Assembly: GCA_022781015.1 (NCBI GenBank)
Contig: JALEUF010000196.1
Coordinates: 1 to 5,367, forward strand
Source: Caryophanales bacterium
Lineage (GTDB): Bacteria > Bacillota_I > Bacilli_A > RFN20 > CAG-826
Reading direction: 5' to 3'
DNA: 5,367 nucleotides
Every line of letters starts with the position of its first letter. Position 1 is the stretch's first letter. The translations under genes were made by a program, and so were the position numbers. Below, piece by piece: positions 1 to 4,120 of this stretch. A model generated the notes under the pieces. That model made no database searches. It saw only the letters and a list, made by a program, of their open reading frames with translations, and was not told the origin of the DNA.

Positions 1-140
1 TCATGATACTTGCCGTTATTGCTTCAATAATGGGCACCTGGTCATTACCTTTATTTGTGGCAGTTCTAGCAGATTCTGGCTTAGCCATGTTAATGATATT
101 GTCTTCATTGCTACTTGGATTTAGCAAAATCAAGAAATAA
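1..140 (+). CDS. C-terminal end of a P1B-type heavy-metal-translocating ATPase (partial)
   Basis: The reading frame whose first complete codon is at position 3 ends at TAA 138-140 and gives 45 residues; the rest of the gene lies upstream. The fragment is almost entirely hydrophobic, carries the segment LFVAVLADSGLAML, and ends in a basic tail, SKIKK. This matches the last transmembrane helix (M8) of P1B ATPases, which export transition metals across the membrane using ATP. The family pattern is AV-ADxG followed by a hydrophobic helix. The Asp in ADSG aligns with the M8 aspartate of ZntA (AVLADTG), a metal ligand in Zn/Cd/Pb pumps, so a P1B-2 type is the best guess. The catalytic DKTGT and CPC/SPC motifs are outside the window, so the metal cannot be assigned. 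A hairpin terminator follows directly. Confidence 0.7.
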   Translation, partial: MILAVIASIMGTWSLPLFVAVLADSGLAMLMILSSLLLGFSKIKK

Positions 141-147
141 AAAAACT

Positions 148-187
148 AAGCAAGCAAAAATGTTTAAAGCATCAATGCTTGCTTTTT
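148..187 (+). terminator. Rho-independent terminator after the ATPase gene
   Basis: AAGCAAGCA at 148-156 is perfectly complementary to TGCTTGCTT at 176-184, giving a 9-bp stem with a 19-nt loop. The run TTTTT at 183-187 closes it. An A-run at 139-145 lies on the other side, so the element could also stop transcription on the minus strand. A smaller competing hairpin, AAGCAT/ATGCTT at 167-180, overlaps it. The loop is long for a terminator, but the position eight bases after the stop codon fits. Confidence 0.7.
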
Positions 188-241
188 CATATTAGACTTT
201 TTCTCAACTTGTATTATTTAGTTTCAAAGTCTGGTTTTAAG

Positions 242-271
242 TTGATTTAAGCGCCTCTAGTAAGTTAAACT
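242..271 (+). promoter_or_regulatory. Weak candidate promoter for the orphan gene
   Basis: TTGATT at 242-247 and TAAACT at 266-271 are separated by 18 bases, and each matches four of six consensus positions of a sigma-A promoter. Transcription would start near 278, only about 14 bases before the ATG at 292. In DNA this AT-rich such matches are common by chance, so this is only a candidate. Confidence 0.25.
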
Positions 272-291
272 GTTTGTAATTAATATTGATT

Positions 292-342
292 ATGAAAAAC
301 GCGCTTTTGTTAATGCCGTTGTTATTTCCTCTTACAACGTGC
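292..342 (+). other. Out-of-frame lipoprotein-type signal peptide coding segment
   Basis: ATG at 292 opens a frame coding MKNALLLMPLLFPLTTC: a lysine after the start, a hydrophobic core of about ten residues, and a cysteine at residue 17 preceded by LTT. This looks like a type II (lipoprotein) signal peptide, although Thr just before the Cys is off the usual Gly/Ala/Ser. The frame runs only to TAG at 433-435 (47 codons). The long open frame starting at GTG 339 is one base out of phase. Adding one base in the A5 run at 348-352, or in the one at 363-367, would join signal peptide and body, for example CSRKNILSKNPYVV. No Shine-Dalgarno sequence is visible upstream. Confidence 0.55.
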
Positions 343-851
343 TCGAGAAAAATATATTATCCAAAAACCCTTATGTCGTCACGGAATTTGGGAAAGAATA
401 TTCGTTTTATTCCCGCAAAGACGACTCACTTGTAGGAACAATTGAAATTACCTGTAATCTTGAATTAATTTCTGTAAATTTAAAATATGAAAGCAACGAA
501 AGCCAAGAAATTAATTTAGAAAGGTACTTGCCAAAATTCTTTACTTTGGAAGGAAAACGTAGATGTTTTGTTAATAAACAGCCAGTTCTAGAGTCAATTC
601 TTATTAACGGGACTGATTACATGGGGAAAGAGTTGAATTCTATTGAATTCTCATCAAATGCTAAAGTGGATTTCAAATATCAAGAGACAATTCTCGATGC
701 CTATATGGTCTTTTTAAAATTAGAACCTTCCTTCATTCGTGATGTTTATCATGTTAGTAACGATTGGGCCGAGACCTACTTTATCCAAGGTTATGACATC
801 TCTGCTTATTTAGGAGATATATATGAAAGCTGCCAATGCTCTTGCCATTGA
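339..851 (+). CDS. Hypothetical protein, probably the body of a frameshifted lipoprotein
   Basis: I do not recognise this 170-codon frame. It starts at GTG 339 (the frame is open from 264, with no better start) and ends at TGA 849-851. The predicted protein is mixed and polar, rich in Asn, Glu, Tyr and Ser, with alternating hydrophobic residues suggesting beta structure. It has no transmembrane segment and ends in an unusual Cys-rich tail, ESCQCSCH. GTG 339 has no ribosome binding site, whereas every gene of the downstream operon has a strong one. The likelier original product starts at ATG 292 with a lipoprotein signal and changes frame near 348-367. It could be a real pseudogene, a phase-variable gene or a sequencing error. 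The gene stands alone, flanked by hairpins on both sides, and its codons are AT-richer than those of the operon. A function cannot be named. Confidence 0.5.
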   Translation: MLEKNILSKNPYVVTEFGKEYSFYSRKDDSLVGTIEITCNLELISVNLKYESNESQEINLERYLPKFFTLEGKRRCFVNKQPVLESILINGTDYMGKELNSIEFSSNAKVDFKYQETILDAYMVFLKLEPSFIRDVYHVSNDWAETYFIQGYDISAYLGDIYESCQCSCH

Positions 852-858
852 TTTAAAC

Positions 859-900
859 AAACTAAAGTATTTTTATAAAAATATATTTTATTTAGTTTTT
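859..900 (+). terminator. Possible AT-rich terminator after the orphan gene
   Basis: AAACTAAA at 859-866 pairs with TTTAGTTT at 891-898, and a perfect 16-base palindrome, TATTTTTATAAAAATA, fills 868-883 inside it. The T-run 896-900 follows. The stem is nearly all A-T pairs and would be weak, so this is only a plausible terminator, supported mainly by its position eight bases after the stop codon. Confidence 0.4.
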
Positions 901-1120
901 GTCATTCAAAAATATGAATTGAGTTGAATTAATTTTTGCTTATTTTATTCATGAATATATTTTTTCGACAGTTTAAATGCGTTTTTAAAAGTAAAATAGG
1001 CATTTTTTGATAAACGAGTTTAATAAATGCTTGCTAATGATTTTATTTTCTATTTGAAAAATGTTGTCATTTCTAAATGTCAACCATTGAATTTCCAATA
1101 AACTAATCACAAAATTCTTC
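901..1120. other. AT-rich non-coding spacer upstream of the ribosomal operon
   Basis: No supported gene is present on either strand. Tiny frames such as ATG 951 to TGA 1010 (19 codons) and ATG 1061 to TGA 1090 (9 codons) have no ribosome binding site. The only structured element I see is the imperfect palindrome at 1063-1084. The stretch is strongly A/T-biased and could serve as upstream promoter DNA for the highly expressed operon. Confidence 0.6.
1063..1084. repeat. Imperfect 22-base palindrome upstream of the operon promoter
   Basis: The arms GTTGTCATTT (1063-1072) and AAATGTCAAC (1075-1084) are complementary at nine of ten positions around a CT centre. It sits about 37 bases upstream of the proposed -35 box of the rplK promoter. 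The spacing and symmetry are like a dimeric regulator site, but nothing identifies a regulator, and chance symmetry in AT-rich DNA is possible. Confidence 0.35.
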
Positions 1121-1156
1121 TTGATTTCCACGCATATGCACGCGTATAGTTATACT
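1121..1156 (+). promoter_or_regulatory. Candidate sigma-A promoter of the rplK operon
   Basis: TTGATT at 1121-1126 and TATAGT at 1145-1150 are spaced by 18 bases; a second -10-like box, TATACT, follows directly at 1151-1156. Transcription would begin around 1157-1163, just ahead of the structured leader. The -10 region is embedded in an inverted repeat: GTATA/TATAC around 1144-1155, flanked by ACGC (1140-1143) and GCGT (1158-1161). A GCATATGC palindrome lies in the spacer at 1132-1139. Compared with the AT-rich DNA around it, this patch is unusually rich in CG steps. Confidence 0.5.
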
Positions 1157-1171
1157 CGCGTGTTTTATCGC

Positions 1172-1224
1172 GCAATGCGTGGGAGGGCCTAAATGTAGAC
1201 GACGGCCCGCTAACCACTGCATGC
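1172..1224 (+). ncRNA. L1-binding leader RNA (autoregulatory element of rplK-rplA)
   Basis: The leader folds into an outer helix and an inner helix. In the outer helix GTGG 1179-1182 pairs with CCAC 1214-1217, and after bulged T1218 ATGC 1175-1178 pairs with GCAT 1219-1222; GC 1172-1173 can add two pairs with GC 1223-1224. The inner helix is GGGCC 1185-1189 with GGCCC 1204-1208, closed by a 14-nt loop. Between them is an asymmetric internal loop, GA on the 5' side and GCTAA on the 3' side. The 5' strand GUGG-GA-GG resembles the L1-stalk helices of 23S rRNA (recalled E. coli GUGGGAGGCU), the site L1 binds. In E. coli, L1 represses its own operon by binding such a mimic ahead of rplK. The element ends 14 bases before the rplK Shine-Dalgarno, so translational control is likely. 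The structure is read from sequence; its role is inferred. Confidence 0.65.
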
Positions 1225-1250
1225 TTTGTTTCTATAAAAGGAGAAAAAAC

Positions 1251-1664
1251 ATGAGCAAAAAGATCGTCAAAGTCGTCAAGATGGAACTCCCTGGTGGAGA
1301 AGCCCATCCTGGCCCAAAGCTAGCATCTGCTGGCGTTGTCATGAACAAGTTCTGCACCGACTTCAATGCTAAGACCGGTGACAGAAGGGGAGAAATCGTC
1401 CCAGTCATCATCACTGCCTATGAAGACAAGTCCTACGACTTCGTCATCAAGACCAGCCCAGTCGCTGGATTGATCCTCAAGGCTGCCGGAGTCAAGAAAG
1501 GTTCTGGCAATGCAAAAACTGCAGTTGGACATATTAGTCAAGCCCAACTTGAAGAAATTGCAAAGTATAAGCTTCCTGACCTCAACACTGAGGACATCGA
1601 AGCTGCTAAGAAAATCGTTGCCGGTAGCTGCCGTCAAATGGGCATCACCGTCGATGCAAAGTAA
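1251..1664 (+). CDS. rplK: 50S ribosomal protein L11
   Basis: This is L11 (137 residues; family usually about 141), which binds the GTPase-associated region of 23S rRNA at the base of the L7/L12 stalk and helps elongation factors act. The N-terminal domain is about residues 1-70 (MSKKIVKVVK, then FNAKTGDRRG and VPVIITAYEDKS, KTSP). The C-terminal rRNA-binding domain is about 75-137 (LKAAGVKKGSG, KLPDLN, AAKKIVAGSCRQMGI). ATG 1251 is chosen because AAGGAG at 1238-1243 lies seven bases upstream and the protein starts as the family does; a GTG at 1179 in the same frame falls inside the leader hairpin. Oddly, the conserved proline loop (family ANPAPPVGPALGQAGVN) is shortened to AHPGPKLASAGVV at residues 18-30, a loss of about four residues including a PP pair, and the ALGQ motif is altered. 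It is the first gene of the operon. Confidence 0.97.
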   Translation: MSKKIVKVVKMELPGGEAHPGPKLASAGVVMNKFCTDFNAKTGDRRGEIVPVIITAYEDKSYDFVIKTSPVAGLILKAAGVKKGSGNAKTAVGHISQAQLEEIAKYKLPDLNTEDIEAAKKIVAGSCRQMGITVDAK

Positions 1665-1679
1665 TTGAGGAGCAGGTAG

Positions 1680-2372
1680 ATGAAAAAGCATAGCAAAAAA
1701 TATGAAGCCGCCCTCAAGAAGGTCGATGCTTCCAAAACCTATTCACTAGAAGAAGCCGTCAAATTGGTCAAGGAAACCTCTGTTACCAAATTCGATTCTT
1801 CTATCGATGTCAGCTTCAAGTTGAATGTTAATCCAACCCTTGCTGACCAATTAATCCGTGGCACTTTCACCCTTCCACACGGAAATGGTAAGACCAAGAA
1901 AGTCTTAGTCGTCACCAACACCAAACTTGATGATGCTAAGGAATCTGGTGCCGATTTCTTCGGTGGAATCGAAATGCTAGAAAAGATTCAAAGAGAAAAC
2001 TGGTTCGGATTTGATATCATCGTTGCCACCCCAGACATGATGGGTGAACTTGGTAAAATGGGTCGTGTCCTTGGTCCAAAAGGCTTAATGCCAAACCCAA
2101 AGACCGGTACCGTTACTATGGATGTCAAGACCGCTGTCAGCGAAATCAAAAAAGGTAAGATTGCCTACCGTGTTGATAAAGATGGCAACCTCGCCATGTC
2201 TATTGCCAAAGTTTCCTTTTCTGATGCAGATTTACTCGATAACCTCGCTTCCATTTGCGACCATATCGCTAAATCCCGTCCATCAACCGTCAAGGGAACC
2301 TATATCCTAAGTGCTACCGTCTCAACCACCATGGGACCAGCCGTTGCGATTACCTTTGCAGGCCGCAACTAA
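1680..2372 (+). CDS. rplA: 50S ribosomal protein L1
   Basis: L1 (230 residues, full length) binds the mobile L1 stalk of 23S rRNA near the E site, helps release deacylated tRNA, and in many bacteria represses its own operon. The order is N-terminal KYEAALKKVD (about 7-16), domain I with RGTFTLPHGNGKTKKVLV (60-77), domain II from about residue 75 to 155 with the signature ATPDMMGELGKMGRVLGPKG (116-135) and LMPNPKTGTVT (136-146), then back to domain I with KGKIAYRVDKDGN, VKGTYI and STTMGP. GAGGAG at 1667-1672 sits seven bases before ATG 1680, in a 15-base gap after rplK, so the two are surely cotranscribed. The leader ahead of rplK looks like its mRNA target. No missing motif was noted. Confidence 0.98.
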   Translation: MKKHSKKYEAALKKVDASKTYSLEEAVKLVKETSVTKFDSSIDVSFKLNVNPTLADQLIRGTFTLPHGNGKTKKVLVVTNTKLDDAKESGADFFGGIEMLEKIQRENWFGFDIIVATPDMMGELGKMGRVLGPKGLMPNPKTGTVTMDVKTAVSEIKKGKIAYRVDKDGNLAMSIAKVSFSDADLLDNLASICDHIAKSRPSTVKGTYILSATVSTTMGPAVAITFAGRN

Positions 2373-2379
2373 TTAATTT

Positions 2380-2446
2380 GGTGAATGGCTTCGTATTCCT
2401 AAGATAGCCGGGGGCAAGTGCCTTAAAAGATCACCCTGCTGAGGTT
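2380..2446 (+). ncRNA. L10 leader (autoregulatory site for L10-L12)
   Basis: In the 147-base gap between rplA and rplJ, GGTGA 2380-2384 pairs with TCACC 2431-2435. This closes a domain holding two hairpins: GGCT 2387-2390 with AGCC 2406-2409, and GGC 2413-2415 with GCC 2420-2422 (loop AAGT), which can extend by two G-U pairs. The closing strand runs into CCCTGCTGAGGTT at 2434-2446, which resembles the conserved CCUGCYGAGGU stretch I recall from Firmicute L10 leaders. These leaders bind the L10-(L12)n complex, mimicking its 23S site, and reduce rplJ-rplL expression. Unlike the B. subtilis case I see no terminator hairpin with a U-run between 2447 and the rplJ ribosome binding site (AAAGGAGG, 2505-2512), so control may be translational. 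Confidence 0.75.
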
Positions 2447-2519
2447 GCAAATAAATTCACACTCTCACTAGTTATATTGAAGCTTCACATATATATCCAA
2501 AAAGAAAGGAGGTAGAAAC

Positions 2520-3032
2520 ATGAATCAGAACGCTCTACAAGCTAAAAAGAATGCTGTCAACGAAATAGTTTCTAGTTTCGATAATGCAGGTTCCCTCACG
2601 GTTGTTTCCTACCAAGGATTAACCGTCGCTGAGTTGCAAGAACTCCGTAGGACATTAGAAGGTGTCAATGCTACATTCACCGTCTATAAGAACACCATGG
2701 TTCGCCGTGCCCTTAAGGAAGCAAATCAACCAGAATTAGGAGAAATGCTTGAAGGACCAAATGGCTTTGTTTTCTCGGAAGATATTTCCAAGGGACCAAA
2801 AGTTTTGGCCAAGTTCTCCCGTTTCCATGAACACCTAGTTATCAAAGGTGGTATTGCCGAAGGACAAGTCCTAGACGCCGCCAAAGTTAAAGAGGTTGCC
2901 AAGCTACCGGACAAGAACGGACTTCTATCTATGTTCCTATCGTGCTTAAATGCACCTATTACCAAATTTGCCGCTACTATTAAAGCTGTGGCAGAAAAAG
3001 ATGGAGCTGGTGAAACTCCAGCCGCCAACTGA
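2520..3032 (+). CDS. rplJ: 50S ribosomal protein L10
   Basis: L10 (170 residues, normal length) anchors the L7/L12 dimers to the GTPase-associated region of 23S rRNA. The N-terminal RNA-binding domain includes VVSYQGLTVAELQELRRTL (28-46), VYKNTMVRRAL (55-65) and EGPNGFVFS (78-86). The long C-terminal helix that carries the L12 dimers runs from about 135 to 160 (LLSMFLSCLNAPITKFAA onward), preceded by the family-typical LPDKNGLLSM. ATG 2520 lies seven bases after a very strong AAAGGAGG. It ends at TGA 3030-3032; as the next gene's ribosome binding site follows at once, this supports TGA as a true stop. Expression is probably regulated by the L10 leader in front of it. It is cotranscribed with rplL, 20 bases away. 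Confidence 0.97.
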   Translation: MNQNALQAKKNAVNEIVSSFDNAGSLTVVSYQGLTVAELQELRRTLEGVNATFTVYKNTMVRRALKEANQPELGEMLEGPNGFVFSEDISKGPKVLAKFSRFHEHLVIKGGIAEGQVLDAAKVKEVAKLPDKNGLLSMFLSCLNAPITKFAATIKAVAEKDGAGETPAAN

Positions 3033-3052
3033 TCATTAAGGAGGATCAAACA

Positions 3053-3433
3053 ATGGCTAAATTAACCAAAGAAGAAATTATCGCTTCCTTAAAAGAATAC
3101 ACTGTTCTTGAATTAAGCGATCTCGTCAAAGCTGTCGAAGAAGAATTCGGCGTTACTGCCGCTGTCGCCGCTGGCCCAGCTGCCCCAGCTGAAGAAGAAG
3201 GCCCAGTTGCCAAGGGACCAACCGAAGTTTCCTTAATCTTAAAAGGATTAGGAACTGGTTCCAAAGTTGCTATCATCAAAGCTGTCCAAGCCATCACTGG
3301 TTTAGGACTTATGGATGCCAAGAAGCTCGTTGATGCTGCTCCATCCCCAGTCAAAGAACACATTTCCCCAGTCGAAGCCGAAGAACACAAGAAAGCTCTT
3401 GTTGCCGCCGGTGCCGAAGTCGAAATCAAGTAA
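3053..3433 (+). CDS. rplL: 50S ribosomal protein L7/L12
   Basis: L7/L12 (126 residues; family about 120-125) is the multicopy stalk protein that recruits and activates the GTPase translation factors. Residues 1-33 form the dimerising N-terminal helices (LTKEEIIASLKEYTVLELSD, ending EEEFGV). About 34-56 is the flexible Ala/Pro/Glu hinge (GPAAPAEEEGP). Residues 57-126 form the factor-binding domain, with KVAIIKAVQAITGLGLMDAK (71-90) and the ending AGAEVEIK. TAAGGAGG at 3037-3044 lies eight bases before ATG 3053. Two positions are unusual: the arginine aligned to E. coli R73 is Gln79 and the lysine aligned to K81 is Met87, while K65, K70 and K84 equivalents (Lys71, Lys76, Lys90) are kept. The loop before Lys71 is one residue longer than in E. 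coli. Confidence 0.97.
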   Translation: MAKLTKEEIIASLKEYTVLELSDLVKAVEEEFGVTAAVAAGPAAPAEEEGPVAKGPTEVSLILKGLGTGSKVAIIKAVQAITGLGLMDAKKLVDAAPSPVKEHISPVEAEEHKKALVAAGAEVEIK

Positions 3434-3453
3434 TTTAATTACTAAACGCCTAT

Positions 3454-3487
3454 TAGCCCGCCTTAGGAAAAATCCTAGGGTGGGTTA
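3454..3487 (+). terminator. Strong intergenic hairpin, possible attenuator or processing site
   Basis: Bases 3454-3468 pair with 3473-3487 over 15 positions without a mismatch (12 Watson-Crick and three G-U pairs), closed by an AAAA loop. Only TTATTG follows, so the U-tract is poor, and genes continue on the same strand. A partial terminator or RNase-processed hairpin fits best: in E. coli the rplL-rpoB gap also holds an attenuator and an RNase III site, which lowers RNA polymerase synthesis relative to ribosomal proteins. Here that role is inferred from position. Confidence 0.6.
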
Positions 3488-3513
3488 TTGCGCTATTATA
3501 GGAGGATAAAATC

Positions 3514-4110
3514 ATGCCACAATATTTCGATAATAACGAAGAATTGTCCCATGATTTTCATCAATATAGCTTCTCCTTGTTAGGCGAAGAATTCTCCTTT
3601 ATTAGCGATTCTGGAGTTTTTTGTAAAGATGGCCTCGACGATGGTAGTAGATTATTGCTTGAAACTATCGCCAAGACCGATCTTGGGAACTCCATACTCG
3701 ATATGGGTTGTGGAATAGGGCCCATCGGACTCTTATTAGCCCATTTCGATAAGAATAGACATGTCACATTAGTCGATGTAAATAGAAGGGCACTAGATTG
3801 TGCTAAGCAAAATGCAGCCAAGCTAGGCTTATCTTCTAGGGTCGATATATTCGAAAGCGACGTCTATTCAAATATCAATTCATCTTTCTCCACAATAGTA
3901 ACTAATCCCCCTATACGCGCGGGTAAAAAGGTTACGTACGCGATGTACGCGGGCGCGATTAGCCATCTTAATGAAGGTGGCCAATTGATCCTAGTCATCC
4001 GAAAGCAACAAGGCGCATCGTCTTGCCAAGAATATCTCAAGACCATATTCAAAGAAGTAGAAGTGGTCAAGAGCAAAAAAGGATATCGCATCCTCATCGC
4101 GAAGAAATAA
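3514..4110 (+). CDS. ybxB: YbxB/RsmC-like class I SAM-dependent methyltransferase
   Basis: This 198-residue protein matches the small methyltransferase (MTS domain) encoded between rplL and rpoB in B. subtilis and many Bacillota. It has the N-terminal FSFISDSGVF (27-36) and GSRLLLE, SAM-binding motif I ILDMGCGIGPIG (61-72), the acidic end of strand 2 in LVDVN (Asp88, expected to hold the SAM ribose), and motif IV NPPIRAGKK (131-139), typical of base N-methyltransferases. The C-terminal segment is VIRKQQGA then KKGYRILIAKK. RsmC methylates a guanine (N2 of G1207) in 16S rRNA in E. coli. This shorter form lacks the extra N-terminal domain of E. coli RsmC, so an rRNA target is likely but not proved. 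TAGGAGG at 3499-3505 precedes ATG 3514. A CG-rich codon patch spans 3916-3957. rpoB follows ten bases after its stop. Confidence 0.9.
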   Translation: MPQYFDNNEELSHDFHQYSFSLLGEEFSFISDSGVFCKDGLDDGSRLLLETIAKTDLGNSILDMGCGIGPIGLLLAHFDKNRHVTLVDVNRRALDCAKQNAAKLGLSSRVDIFESDVYSNINSSFSTIVTNPPIRAGKKVTYAMYAGAISHLNEGGQLILVIRKQQGASSCQEYLKTIFKEVEVVKSKKGYRILIAKK

Positions 4111-4120
4111 GGAGTAAAAC

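Noticed and set aside
951..1010. 19-codon frame starting MNIFFRQF
   Set aside because: It has no ribosome binding site, lies in AT-rich spacer, and such short frames are expected by chance.
1061..1090. 9-codon frame overlapping the palindrome
   Set aside because: It is too short, has no ribosome binding site, and the palindrome explains the sequence better.
1136..1192. 18-codon frame (ATG to TAA) with CG-rich codons before rplK, a possible leader peptide
   Set aside because: It starts upstream of the likely transcription start, has no ribosome binding site, and overlaps the promoter and the L1-like RNA structure.
1179..1250. Upstream GTG extension of L11
   Set aside because: The added residues do not resemble L11, the start falls inside the leader hairpin, and ATG 1251 has an AAGGAG site at the right distance.
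2478..2487. TGAAGCTTCA perfect palindrome as a terminator hairpin
   Set aside because: It leaves no room for a loop and has no U-run; its arm is better explained by pairing with 2381-2392.
3030..3032. TGA read as tryptophan (Mycoplasma code)
   Set aside because: The TGA ends L10 at its normal length, the rplL ribosome binding site follows at once, and conserved tryptophans in the window use TGG.
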